Below are positions 20,101 to 27,742 of a stretch of 64,000 nucleotides of DNA, piece after piece; the stretch's first letter is position 1, and the number at the start of each line of letters is the position of its first letter. The translations under genes and the position numbers were made by a program. Origin of the DNA: an uncultured Pirellula sp. GTDB taxonomy: Bacteria; Planctomycetota; Planctomycetia; Pirellulales; Pirellulaceae. The notes beneath the pieces are model-generated. The model worked only from the letters and a program-made list of their open reading frames with translations, was not told the DNA's origin and ran no database searches. The stretch covers positions 1-64,000 of the forward strand of contig CAIOHR010000058.1 in NCBI GenBank assembly GCA_903858115.1. Reading direction: 5' to 3'.

Positions 20101-21303
20101 CTTGCAATATCGGCCTTGGCGAACGGCATCAATCCTTCGGCAAAGGATCCAACGATTGAGGGAACTGCCACTGCGGCTTTGACCGGAGCAGCTGGAGGGC
20201 TGATTGGTAAGTGGCTTGGGTTACTTGGGTGCTTTGTCGGAGGAACGCAAGTCACACTAACGGCATTGCCACAAACTGATTCGATCAGAAAGGCGGTTTG
20301 GACCAATTGGAATGATCCGAGCGAATCCTACATCGACGCGATTGTCGGAGGAACAGAACCACAATCGGCAATCGCAACAAGTTGCTCATTGAAGGTTTCG
20401 ATTGAGAGCGTGCCGCTTGGATCACTTGTTCCCACGAAGAATCCGAAACCGTGGGAGTACGATGATTCCCTTCCTGAGCCCAACGAGTCAACTTGGCAAC
20501 ATGTAACGCTAACGATCGAGAGAGACGACGGCGCCACGGTGGACGTGGAGCTATTGCGCCCGTCGACGTGGATCGAGCAAAACGGACTGACAGCCAATCA
20601 AAGACTGCCGATCCATATCCCTGAACTAGAAGTCAGCGGATTGGCAACGGTACACTCGGTGGAATCCTGCCCAACACTTGCTGTCGGCGAGGGGAGTTTT
20701 GTCACGGGGCGATTCGTGACTCGTCGCGTGGAGCAGACGATTGAGTTAGAGCTTGAAGACGGATCAACAATCGAAGGTACTCCCATTCACCCAGTTTGGT
20801 CACTGGATCGCAACGACTGGACGCCATTTGGAGACCTGCAAGATGGCGAGTTACTCCAATCCGAGTTCGGTCCAATCGCGGTAACAAAACGTCGAGTTCA
20901 CAACAAGCCGACGGCAGTCTACAATATAGAAGTCCATGGCGAGCACGTGTACCAAATCGGCGAGCTTGGACTGTTAGTGCACAATGCGTGCAATATTGCG
21001 GCAAATCGCGCCACTGGACTTGCTGGGGAGGCGGCAGCTGGTATTACGGCGGCCAAGAAGGGAATTGCTTCGGTATTGAAGCCAGGCACACTTCGATTTC
21101 CGGACGAGTTAACAGGCTCTGTTCTGCGCGAGGTCAAGAATGTTGCGTATCAGCATCTGTCCACTCAGATTCGAGATTATTTGAAAATCGCGGCACAAAC
21201 TGGTAGACAAGTCGTATTAGTGGTGCGCAGCAACACGACGTTGTCACGAAAACTTTTAGCTCTTGAAAAGGTTGGACAAATCGTAATCGATAGATCTCTC
21301 TAG
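17122..21303 (+). CDS. Polymorphic toxin with Hint domain and PD-(D/E)xK nuclease tip
   Basis: This 1393-residue protein has the plan of a polymorphic toxin. The N terminus is basic and carries RKSLLEQLEARQLLAS, like other huge planctomycete surface proteins. A long Ser/Thr/Gly-rich beta region follows, without RHS repeats. Residues about 950-1036 are Gly/Ala-rich and hydrophobic. A Hint domain runs from C1037 (CFVGGTQV) through EGTPIHPVW to YNIEVHGEHVYQIGELGLLVHN at 1287-1288; at about 250 residues it is longer than the usual 130-150. The last 105 residues contain FPDEL and REVKNV, placing D1328, E1337 and K1339 as a PD-(D/E)xK site, close to the Tox-REase-7 type. The Hint probably releases the nuclease tip. 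ATG 17122 has AAAGGA at 6 bp; a TTG at 17089 is rejected. The immunity gene follows. Confidence 0.85.
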   Translation: MSTSIVKYRRIPSKDREKRNFFRKSLLEQLEARQLLASDVDMSESSRSDVLLNTAEHYLSAIPDVKARSQLSKQLDGESGKSIVAREGLAHDLISDQDELKQMLSDGTLSTDWVLASSASRSPHLIQNSDASVTGLKAIEDWAGFSNIVGLNVGMQESRAVSPTDAAKRQNESFLNSLKSRFLDSSSIEPESVVQLQSQFGLGWSCDIHGNIFKPLEPMPFESDYSAEGEGDSPGYQLPVTPPATLYPNLQFGIGSLSYDYFTPVGSGTSFRQVDTKGIYTESTVQPNSSTPGTHWVHIVDQQVTSSDVWQFTESLVMGFNETTTGSDANGGNSGFAHLGTIVVSFKASSGVFGPSNAGVKWALTVNFIESLAFSFSTSGSSSAQPGNLATTANTIRTAGPAGDSSEPWDGTGLPSSYSGTSSWNSSASIIATVSGHFTLSSTPSIVSGVLERDFSAVGNVQRGIEVGVGGSWAMSSSSGNLTVNPGSISPLISWPNNSTVPSGGNLNVDFDGADAAMRTEEGGGFDPLPTFEGSGHATAASGGINTQLRSGGGVTFDVGGKIRNNQLASIAGNLTSGLQDQIGDDFQDNKIYIYQNNVSETNATTTTTIKATIGYGWNLAPTVAGSLNAENKIGLSASPSGQLVTSTIGEFADIDADGGSADLDFIGLTISLGETISDAPVLVSTFNGTLEIANVFISSGDGDLDIDASQNQPITGSGWVKWKDNGLSIQTEIYDTEWTRNHDERDEVSTEPIFQYQYLDESYSNTTISKSKSEGDITLSLTADGTINETGTANSDWEESVDSNLTSTFDTYIYYYGTDGYVADLASWLRHANVGSIIETFQQTAKGGVTFNSANTPSLAIIPTSISGDTEPNVSGSVNYTLTYSSGGGGGSSNNSSREDLLDWLANGINSVPIYGNITGLTNLVLAPMVTSMVGEDFLRETSGEALVGFTVGAAAITVISGGAGAYAGSAIAGCSVTGALLGGAIGGAGEYLAISALANGINPSAKDPTIEGTATAALTGAAGGLIGKWLGLLGCFVGGTQVTLTALPQTDSIRKAVWTNWNDPSESYIDAIVGGTEPQSAIATSCSLKVSIESVPLGSLVPTKNPKPWEYDDSLPEPNESTWQHVTLTIERDDGATVDVELLRPSTWIEQNGLTANQRLPIHIPELEVSGLATVHSVESCPTLAVGEGSFVTGRFVTRRVEQTIELELEDGSTIEGTPIHPVWSLDRNDWTPFGDLQDGELLQSEFGPIAVTKRRVHNKPTAVYNIEVHGEHVYQIGELGLLVHNACNIAANRATGLAGEAAAGITAAKKGIASVLKPGTLRFPDELTGSVLREVKNVAYQHLSTQIRDYLKIAAQTGRQVVLVVRSNTTLSRKLLALEKVGQIVIDRSL

Positions 21304-21335
21304 TCTTAGTCACATACCTATCAAAAGTTGCTCCG

Positions 21336-22139
21336 ATGACAGACCACTTAACTTGCTGCATGTATCGATCACTGCCTTTTTGCGAGGTTGACGGCGAACG
21401 GTTGTTTGACTACCTCAATTCCAGTTGTCTTGTCCCATTACGTTATGGGAATTGTGAGCCTCTTCGAACGCTTTGGGGCGGAAAGGAAGAGTTTCAAAAT
21501 GACTGGAACAACGAATTGCAAGAATGGTTTGGGATGGTTTGGATCAAGTGCTCAAAGCCACACCCAGCCTCCATTGGAATAATGATGCCTTATGGACCAC
21601 GATCCTCTTGGCATAACCTTACCATTTCGATCCCGAATTCCAAAACACATCAAAAGGACGCATACCAGCAACTCCTTGAAGTGACTGATCGGTTATTCGA
21701 GTTATTGAAGTTTGACTATGGGTATCTCTGCCTCAATTCTGAGTACTGGTACAAAAACATGATGGAGACTTTAGTCGACGGTGGCAAGATCTTGAGAGAA
21801 CAAGCAGTTGGCATAGATTGGCCATTGTATCTACCGGGAATCTATTGGGTGAACTATCTCGGTAGCGCCTATGAAGCAGCCGGCATGGATTGGCGAGGTT
21901 TGCCGGGTCCGATTCTCAATGAACTCTCGAATGGTGTTCGAATTCGACTATCAGAGATTCCATCGGACTGGAAAGATGACCCCAAGGGCACTTGGAATGA
22001 TGCATTGACGCAATTGGGGATTGGATGGTTCTTTTCGAAAGACGGAGAGAAGCCTTATCTCGGACTGGGAGACAAACACCGAGACCGTTTCGCAGCACCG
22101 AGAGGAGCGGCGCGAAGTAACAAGGACCAGGAACGCTGA
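21336..22139 (+). CDS. Probable immunity protein for the nuclease toxin
   Basis: A 267-residue cytosolic protein beginning 32 bases after the toxin stop on the same strand, which is where the cognate immunity gene of a polymorphic toxin sits. It has no signal peptide. The block LPGIYWVNYLGSAYEAAGM recalls the GxYWxNxxG motif of Imm52/DUF3396-type immunity proteins, but the match by eye is partial. The role is inferred from position, with sequence as weak support. Its stop is followed within a few bases by a broken second toxin tip. Confidence 0.65.
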   Translation: MTDHLTCCMYRSLPFCEVDGERLFDYLNSSCLVPLRYGNCEPLRTLWGGKEEFQNDWNNELQEWFGMVWIKCSKPHPASIGIMMPYGPRSSWHNLTISIPNSKTHQKDAYQQLLEVTDRLFELLKFDYGYLCLNSEYWYKNMMETLVDGGKILREQAVGIDWPLYLPGIYWVNYLGSAYEAAGMDWRGLPGPILNELSNGVRIRLSEIPSDWKDDPKGTWNDALTQLGIGWFFSKDGEKPYLGLGDKHRDRFAAPRGAARSNKDQER

Positions 22140-22142
22140 TCA

Positions 22143-22366
22143 AATGCACTTAGCAGTTTTTCGAGGTCCCATAACATCCTGCCTATCCCAAACGACATCA
22201 ACGATGCAGCAAATGGTTTTTGGACGAACAGTTCACGGCACTCGGTTCACATACCGACAAGTATCTTTTGGATATGGGTGAGGCCCTTCGGCATTTGAAA
22301 GACAAGGGATTGGTTCAAGATGCGCTCGAGGAACTGCGTGAAGCATTGTTTGCGGGTATGTATTGA
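22143..22366 (+). pseudogene. Orphan AHH-type toxin tip, frameshifted
   Basis: Two reading frames join to give the end of an AHH-family nuclease toxin. The first frame (22143 to about 22230) reads HNILPIPNDINDAANGFW. The second frame (about 22235 to 22366) reads GSHTDKYLLDMGEAL, then a helical tail ending ELREALFAGMY. AHH toxins have the same order: AHH-IVP, DINDAANGVFLP, HTxxYY, helical tail. Here a frame change separates the parts and the spacing after HNILP is short, so an internal stretch is also lost. No start codon or delivery domain is present. The stop TGA overlaps the next ATG, as in intact toxin/immunity cassettes, which suggests a recombined or displaced C-terminal tip. Confidence 0.7.
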
Positions 22367-23364
22367 TGAACATAACAACAATTTACAAACTTGAGCCGGT
22401 CACTGACAATCCGAACTTCGAGGGACTTGCAACACTAGAGTACGATCCATCGCTGCTCGGGCGTCGAAACATAACTGCCGATTTCTTTCCCGAAAGTAGA
22501 GATGATTGGAATTGGGAAATTGAAAAACTGTCGCCAATTTGGCAACCACTTCAAACAACCGGTCGAGTTCGCTCCTTCAACGATGGCCCTTTCATCAATC
22601 TTGCGATTCCAGCGTTTAGCAAACGGGCTGCGGAAGGTCTAAGAGATTTGCTTACCCCGAATGGAGAGTTGTTGCCGTTGGTTCGTCCGGCAGGAGAGTA
22701 CTTCGCATACAATTGCACCAAGATCGTTGAAATCCTCGACCAAGGAAAGTGCGATGCTAAGTGGTTTCGAGAGGACTTACCGGCTCCAGCTCTCTGGATT
22801 CATTGGTTTGCCGTTAGGCCCGAATTGCTTGACGGATTATCCATCTTTCGCATGCGAGAACTGTGCAACTTTGTGTTCGTTACCGACATCTTTGTTGATC
22901 GCGTAAGGAGCTTAGGTCTCAACGGTTTCGAATTTGTCAAAGTCTGGCCCTTTCCAGAGGGTGTTGACTACCGAATGGAAAACGCCAAACGGCGCCGAGA
23001 GAGAGGGCAGAAAGTCGTATCTCCAACCGGTTTGAAGGAAGTCAAAGGAGAATCCTTGGTTATCGAGTTTGCTCTCAGTGACGGAAAGATAACCGCTGAA
23101 GAGAAGAAGGCTATTGCTCGATTCCAAGATGAACTCGATGCCCAACTCATGATCCAATCACTCGATGAAGTGTACTTTGGGAGCTTGGAAGGCAGGAGTA
23201 CCAAGAAGGGCAAAACGCGATTGGTACTAAGCTGCCCCGATTGCAAGGTCTTGGTCAAGAAGCTTGAGCCATGGTTGAACTCGTTGGAATGGCCGACGAA
23301 GCCATCGGTCTTTCTTCGCCACGGTCCGTGGGACGACACTGCCGTACAGGAGATTGCAATTTAG
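22366..23364 (+). CDS. Imm11-like immunity protein with extra C-terminal domain
   Basis: The first 200 of 332 residues resemble the Imm11/DUF1629 immunity family: a line of conserved blocks ending in FSKRAAEGLRDLL, then IFRMRELCNFVFVTDIFVDRVRSLGLNGFEFVKVWP, where the V-x-RVRxxGLNGFEFxKVWP pattern is the family tail. A linker rich in Arg/Lys and an unassigned 100-residue C-terminal domain follow (LPKPEEKK-like start, LVLSCPDCKVLVKKLEPWL). The ATG overlaps the stop of the broken AHH tip as TGATG, so it looks like that toxin's immunity gene, retained after the toxin decayed. An upstream TTG would add one residue. Confidence 0.65.
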   Translation: MNITTIYKLEPVTDNPNFEGLATLEYDPSLLGRRNITADFFPESRDDWNWEIEKLSPIWQPLQTTGRVRSFNDGPFINLAIPAFSKRAAEGLRDLLTPNGELLPLVRPAGEYFAYNCTKIVEILDQGKCDAKWFREDLPAPALWIHWFAVRPELLDGLSIFRMRELCNFVFVTDIFVDRVRSLGLNGFEFVKVWPFPEGVDYRMENAKRRRERGQKVVSPTGLKEVKGESLVIEFALSDGKITAEEKKAIARFQDELDAQLMIQSLDEVYFGSLEGRSTKKGKTRLVLSCPDCKVLVKKLEPWLNSLEWPTKPSVFLRHGPWDDTAVQEIAI

Positions 23365-23376
23365 CGGGCCTGATCT

Positions 23377-23769
23377 ATGAACCAAATGCATAGCTTGAAT
23401 GAATTCCGTGCTTACCAATGCGATTACGGGCACAGTTGGGAGAAATATTGTCCGAGTGATGCCTCTGAACTGGAAATGGATACACGTTGTCCAGAAGGGC
23501 ACGATGCCGTAACTTGCAGTAAAGCAATTGCGATTGGATCTTTGGAAATACTACTTCATCAAGCTGCCCGAATCCCCGATCGATTTCGACCGGATCGAAC
23601 GTTCGGCGACGACAAGTATTGTATTACAATCGTGGATATCAACACAGGTTTGAGGCATACATCCTCCGCTCTGTCTGCGAATGCGATTCTCCCATTGATA
23701 ACTAGACTAATTCCAATGATTAGATCCTGCAGTTTCGATGAATTGCGAAAGGTCTTAGTCGAACCTTAG
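23377..23769 (+). CDS. Small zinc-ribbon-like protein in the toxin island
   Basis: A 130-residue protein starting 12 bases after the Imm11-like gene. The N-terminal half has two C-x2-GH knuckles, CDYGH and CPEGH, with further cysteines in KYC and VTC, which reads as a zinc ribbon. The remainder is helical with no recognised motif. Position suggests a third immunity or accessory gene of the island, but nothing in the sequence proves it. I do not recognise the family. Confidence 0.5.
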   Translation: MNQMHSLNEFRAYQCDYGHSWEKYCPSDASELEMDTRCPEGHDAVTCSKAIAIGSLEILLHQAARIPDRFRPDRTFGDDKYCITIVDINTGLRHTSSALSANAILPLITRLIPMIRSCSFDELRKVLVEP

Positions 23770-24051
23770 GGCCGCGATTGCTATGGATGCCATTTGGAGA
23801 CCGGCGAGTTAGCAGTACCAACCAAGTACTGACGGATGGAGTCAACGTTCTATCCAGATTGCGTTGTTAGAATTTATAAGTCGATCAAAGGCAATTTGGG
23901 GATTCGTCGATTTGTTCCCGACCAATATGTCTCAGCATGGAAGGTCCTTTGGGTCGGTGGGTTATAGCGACGTGGATGCGATTCGTCGTCTCTTTCGATT
24001 CGTTGGTTAATCGTAGAGCCAGTACGGATGCTGGTTAAAAAATGGGAAATT

Positions 24052-24085
24052 CTTACTTGACTTGCTTTTTGTAAGCCACTACTAT
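24052..24085 (+). promoter_or_regulatory. Promoter and dyad operator of the BlaI/M56 operon
   Basis: TTGACT at 24057-24062 and TACTAT at 24080-24085 are separated by 17 bp, a near-consensus promoter. CTTAC at 24052-24056 and GTAAG at 24071-24075 form an inverted repeat across the -35 and spacer, a position where a BlaI dimer could block polymerase. The arms do not follow the classical TACAnnTGTA box of Firmicutes. Autoregulation by the following BlaI-like gene is inference. Confidence 0.65.
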
Positions 24086-24121
24086 GAAACCAAATCTAAA
24101 GAACCAAAAAAGGAGCAGATC

Positions 24122-24505
24122 GTGGCTAGACCACCCGCAAAAGAACTTACGGAACGCGAGTTGGAAGTGATGCACGTGTTTTGGGAGCGAGGAGAACTGA
24201 CTGCGGCCGAAATTCGGGACTGCTTGTCAGCGCAGGGGCGGGAGTTGGCTTACACAACCGTTGCCACCTTGATTCGTATTTTGTTCGAGAAGGAATTTCT
24301 TATTCAGACGAACGATCAACGACCATTCAAATTCAAGCCAGCGCGACCGTTTGAGGACGTTTCGAAGAGCATGATTGGCGATATGGTAGAACGACTGTTT
24401 GGAGGATCTAGAGAGCAGTTGCTTTTGCGAATGTTTGATGATGGCAAGATGACTCGCAAAGAAAGACAGGCTCTAGAGAATCTTCTTCGTGAGGACAAAT
24501 CATGA
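24122..24505 (+). CDS. BlaI/MecI/CopY-type transcriptional repressor
   Basis: A 127-residue winged-helix repressor. The helix-turn-helix is ELTAAEIRDCLSAQGRELAYTTVATLIRILFEKEFL, the BlaI signature; the C-terminal LLRMFDDGKMTRKERQALENLLRED is the dimerisation tail. The GTG start at 24122 is chosen because AAGGAG lies 6 bp upstream and the family begins there (ARPPAKELTERELEVMHVFW); a longer frame from 24062 overlaps the promoter. The stop overlaps the M56 gene start as ATGA. It is expected to repress its own operon, with the M56 peptidase relieving repression. Confidence 0.9.
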   Translation: MARPPAKELTERELEVMHVFWERGELTAAEIRDCLSAQGRELAYTTVATLIRILFEKEFLIQTNDQRPFKFKPARPFEDVSKSMIGDMVERLFGGSREQLLLRMFDDGKMTRKERQALENLLREDKS

Positions 24506-27204
24506 GCACACTAAGTTCGACATTGCTTTGGTGTGCATTGCAGACAACGTTGCTATCGCTGTTGGCTTTGGTACTTGGATCTCGACCGTGGCGATTTGGT
24601 GGTGCGTCTGCACCGCTATTCGGACTGATCGGGGTATCGCTGATTACGCTTTTTGCATTTCTTCCCATTCCCTGGTGTTGGACGACTGGCCTATTCGATC
24701 GGCAGAGCGCGACATCTTTGACGACTCCATCCGGGAGCGAGCGAAAGGTCGCAGCAACATACACAACGTCTTCGTCCGCTGATCAAGGGCAACTCCCTTT
24801 GAACGCCGAAGAGCTGGACAACGGATTGGCGTATGTTACGGCCTTTAAGGAGGGGCTGCTTGCCTCGACCGAAAAGACGCAAACAGGTTGGCTGCGGAAC
24901 CCTATCTCAACAATCGTACTTGGATTGTTTGGCACGGGAATCATCATTGGAACACTTAGGCTCATCGCAGGACTGGTTGCAACACGACGATTAATTCGAA
25001 CTTGCAGTTTGCTTCAGGACCAACAACTCGCCGAAGCTATGGCTGTGCTTCAGGCAAAGCTTGGAATGAAAACTTCCGTTTTGCTGTACGAAACAGACAG
25101 GCTATCGACGGCCGCAACCTTAGGAGTGGTGCAGCCTCGAATTTTGCTTCCGGTGCATTGGCGAGAATGGACCGACGAGGAACTGAGTGCAGTCTTGGCG
25201 CACGAACTTGCGCACATTGCGCATGGCGATTTTGCTGCTGTGATGGCCACTCAGTTAAGTGTCGTGGTTCACTTTTATCATCCGCTGGTCCATTGGCTTG
25301 CTAGTCGTTTGCGATTAGAGCAAGAGTTGGCTGCGGATTCTGTTGCTGCCCGAATCGCCGGAGGGCAGGTACGGTATGTCAGAGTTTTGGCGAAATTAGC
25401 ATTGGAACATCAAGATCGATTTGTGGGCTGGCCGGCCCGTGCTTTCCTTCCGACCCGACAAACCTTTTTGAGGAGACTTGAAATGTTGAGAGACGTTCAG
25501 TTGACTCCGTCGGGGCGTACTCCCGTCGGAAAATGGGCGGCGATGGTGGCAATTATGGTGGCTTCGGTTGCATTGGTTGGATTGAAGCCGCCGCCGAATC
25601 GAGCCATAGCGCAGGACACCACCGCGAAACCTGGTGCACAGTTTAGTACGACTCAAGTTGAATACGATTTGCGTTACTTCAGCGACGAGGGAGGAATGCT
25701 GATTGCAGCTCGCCCTTCGGAGTTGCTTGCAAGTGAATCTATGTCGGAGATTGCGAAGTTGAAGTTGATTCAGGAATTGCCCGCGATGTCAAAAATGACG
25801 GAGTCACTTGGCGTAGAAATTCAAGACATTCAACAAGTGCTAGTGGCATTCGAGAGTTTTGAACGCATGCCCCCTATGCCCACGTCCTTTTGCGTCCGTG
25901 CTCTAAAGCCGATTGGCAAACTAAGCGATATCGTTCCAGGCGGACGGTCATTCTCACTTGCAGGCGCAGAAACGTTGGAGGTTCCGCCGCAAGGTGGGAC
26001 GTGCCTTTGGAAACCGGACGATCGCACGCTTGTTTTCGGCAGTAAACGCAATGTAGAACGGTGGATTCAAGGGCAACAGGTTGAACGCAATTTAACCGAA
26101 TCCGAACTTTGGAAAAAGCTCAAAGATCGTCCTTTGTTGGTTCTTGGCGAAGGGAAATTGCTAGGGAACGTTGGGTTGCCAATACAACCGCGTCCGAACG
26201 GCGCAGCGCCGATGCTCATTTCTTCTATTCTCTCACCAATTCTGGATGAAGCCGGAGCTTTGGGGCTTGCCGCGTCCATGGACAAGGAATGGAGCTTTGT
26301 TGCCCTTGCGAAGAGTAAAGATGCCAAAGGGGCCGCGATCATTCAAGAAACAAGCCAAGCGAGTCTTGTACTCATGAAGACTGGATTGCGTGAGCTGAAG
26401 TGGACGTTGAAATCGCAACCACAAACACCAAGTGTGCCGTCTGAGTCTAATAATGCGATGGAAGTGTTGCTGTCCGCTGGCACGAAGCTTGCGGAAGCAG
26501 CAAAAGTTCAAACGGATGGAGGAACGGTTAGCGTGACAACGAGCATTCCGTTGTCAGAAGTCCCCATCAGTTCCATCGTGAGTGCACTCATGGCAACTCG
26601 AAAAGCGGTGGATCGCTCGCAGAGCGCGAACAATCTCAATCAAATCGCCATAGCGTTTCACCAGTTCGAATCCATTCACAAGAAGTTCCCCCATCCGACA
26701 AAGTCACCGGATCCTAGTCATAAACATCCAGTAAGCTGGCGAGTGATGATCTTGCCCTTTATGGAACAAAAGGCGTTGTACAATTTATACCGGTTTGACG
26801 AACCATGGGATGGTCCAAACAATTCGAAGCTACTTTCGATGGTGCCTGTACCATATCGTCACCCTGGTGCTCCAGCAGGTTCAACCAACACGCCCTATTT
26901 GGCGATCACCGGGGAAGAGGCCATGTTTCAGCAGTCGAAAGATACTCCTCTATCCGATGTGCGAGATGGATTGGCGAGAACGCTCATGGTCGTCGAATCG
27001 AAGTCGACAATACCTTGGACCAAACCAGAGGATCTCGCTTATGCAAGCGATAAACCTTTGCCAGCCATAGGTGGTTTCTCGGATGAAGGATTTCATGCGG
27101 CGTTTGGAGATGGTTCCGTACGGTTTATATCGAAGACCATTGCAGAATCTGTTCTTCGAGCATTGATGACGGCTCGAGGTGGTGAACCGGACGTAAATCA
27201 ATAG
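24502..27204 (+). CDS. M56-family membrane peptidase fused to DUF1559
   Basis: A 900-residue protein that in planctomycetes pairs with a BlaI repressor in place of the classical BlaR1 sensor. The N-terminal part has several membrane helices (about residues 8-30, 38-60, 140-165) and the gluzincin motif VLAHELAHIAHGD, with H234, E235 and H238 and a candidate third ligand E275 in LEQELAAD. A helix near 340-360 crosses the membrane. The remainder is extracytoplasmic; the last 180 residues are DUF1559: NNLNQIAIAFHQFESIHKKFPH, SWRVMILPFMEQKALYN and AFGDGSVRFIS. It overlaps the BlaI gene by four bases. Ligand and target of cleavage are not known, though BlaI is the likely target. Confidence 0.88.
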   Translation: MSTLSSTLLWCALQTTLLSLLALVLGSRPWRFGGASAPLFGLIGVSLITLFAFLPIPWCWTTGLFDRQSATSLTTPSGSERKVAATYTTSSSADQGQLPLNAEELDNGLAYVTAFKEGLLASTEKTQTGWLRNPISTIVLGLFGTGIIIGTLRLIAGLVATRRLIRTCSLLQDQQLAEAMAVLQAKLGMKTSVLLYETDRLSTAATLGVVQPRILLPVHWREWTDEELSAVLAHELAHIAHGDFAAVMATQLSVVVHFYHPLVHWLASRLRLEQELAADSVAARIAGGQVRYVRVLAKLALEHQDRFVGWPARAFLPTRQTFLRRLEMLRDVQLTPSGRTPVGKWAAMVAIMVASVALVGLKPPPNRAIAQDTTAKPGAQFSTTQVEYDLRYFSDEGGMLIAARPSELLASESMSEIAKLKLIQELPAMSKMTESLGVEIQDIQQVLVAFESFERMPPMPTSFCVRALKPIGKLSDIVPGGRSFSLAGAETLEVPPQGGTCLWKPDDRTLVFGSKRNVERWIQGQQVERNLTESELWKKLKDRPLLVLGEGKLLGNVGLPIQPRPNGAAPMLISSILSPILDEAGALGLAASMDKEWSFVALAKSKDAKGAAIIQETSQASLVLMKTGLRELKWTLKSQPQTPSVPSESNNAMEVLLSAGTKLAEAAKVQTDGGTVSVTTSIPLSEVPISSIVSALMATRKAVDRSQSANNLNQIAIAFHQFESIHKKFPHPTKSPDPSHKHPVSWRVMILPFMEQKALYNLYRFDEPWDGPNNSKLLSMVPVPYRHPGAPAGSTNTPYLAITGEEAMFQQSKDTPLSDVRDGLARTLMVVESKSTIPWTKPEDLAYASDKPLPAIGGFSDEGFHAAFGDGSVRFISKTIAESVLRALMTARGGEPDVNQ

Positions 27205-27230
27205 ACTATCGCGCGGCCACGCGGTAACGA

Positions 27231-27277
27231 ACGACGAGCTGTTGTGCCGGGTCGGAACAACTGTCTCGTCGTTTTTT
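27231..27277 (+). terminator. Intrinsic terminator of the BlaI/M56 operon
   Basis: ACGACGAG at 27231-27238 pairs perfectly with CTCGTCGT at 27265-27272, and an inner stem GTTGT/ACAAC (27241-27245 and 27257-27261) continues it with small bulges. Six T residues at 27272-27277 follow the stem. It lies 26 bp after the M56 stop. Confidence 0.85.
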
Positions 27278-27353
27278 CGTTATCTAGAACAACAGATGCA
27301 AACATCGCTGACAATGTTTGCATCTGATCTTCCGGTGCTTTATACTTTACTAC

Positions 27354-27608
27354 ATGATTTCTTACCTAACTCCAGAACAATCGTTAGCCCTGCATGCAGG
27401 CGGAAACGCCCCGATGCAGATTGTCGATCCAGCTACTCGTCGCGTTTACTATGTGATCGATGGTGGACTGTTAGCCGAATTGGAACGCCACTCCGATTTG
27501 GAGGCTATTCGAGAAGGAGTCGCTGACATGCAGGCAGGACATTCAGTTACCATCGATCAGGCGAAAACTGCGGACCGCATTGTACTAGTTGAGCGTTTTG
27601 CTCAATGA
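27354..27608 (+). CDS. Small antitoxin-like protein
   Basis: An 84-residue frame. It starts MISYLTPEQSLALHAGGNAPMQIVDPATRRVYYVIDG and ends in a helical DQAKTADRIVLVERFAQ, a plan like small chromosomal antitoxins (an N-terminal swap region, then a helix that binds the toxin). Its stop overlaps the next ATG as ATGA, the usual antitoxin/toxin overlap, and the next frame begins like a ParE/RelE toxin but is cut short. A longer frame from TTG 27318 is not favoured. The family is not certain. Confidence 0.6.
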   Translation: MISYLTPEQSLALHAGGNAPMQIVDPATRRVYYVIDGGLLAELERHSDLEAIREGVADMQAGHSVTIDQAKTADRIVLVERFAQ

Positions 27609-27742
27609 ATTATGGTTTGGTTCTAACTGCTCGGGCATATGAGCCAGTTGAATGTCTTCGTCGGCTATCAATGTTTTGTGCGATTCATTTCTTCTCAAGA
27701 TCCACAAACTCGATGATGGATGGGTTACCAACGCCGGCGTAG
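27605..27742 (+). pseudogene. Truncated ParE/RelE-like toxin
   Basis: The frame starts MNYGLVLTARAYEPVECLRR, the look of ParE-type toxins (MxYxVxLTARAxxDLxxI). After about 30 residues it continues into the 3' end of the oppositely oriented lactonase gene and stops at 27742 with only 45 residues, half the family length and without the catalytic C-terminal strand. Four bases overlap the antitoxin-like gene. It appears to be a toxin stump, probably deleted where the lactonase gene end was joined. Confidence 0.55.

Noticed and set aside
23836..23967. 43-codon frame beginning MESTFYPDCVVRIYKS
   Set aside because: It is short and without a start signal; it could be a remnant of a gene, but nothing supports it enough to annotate.
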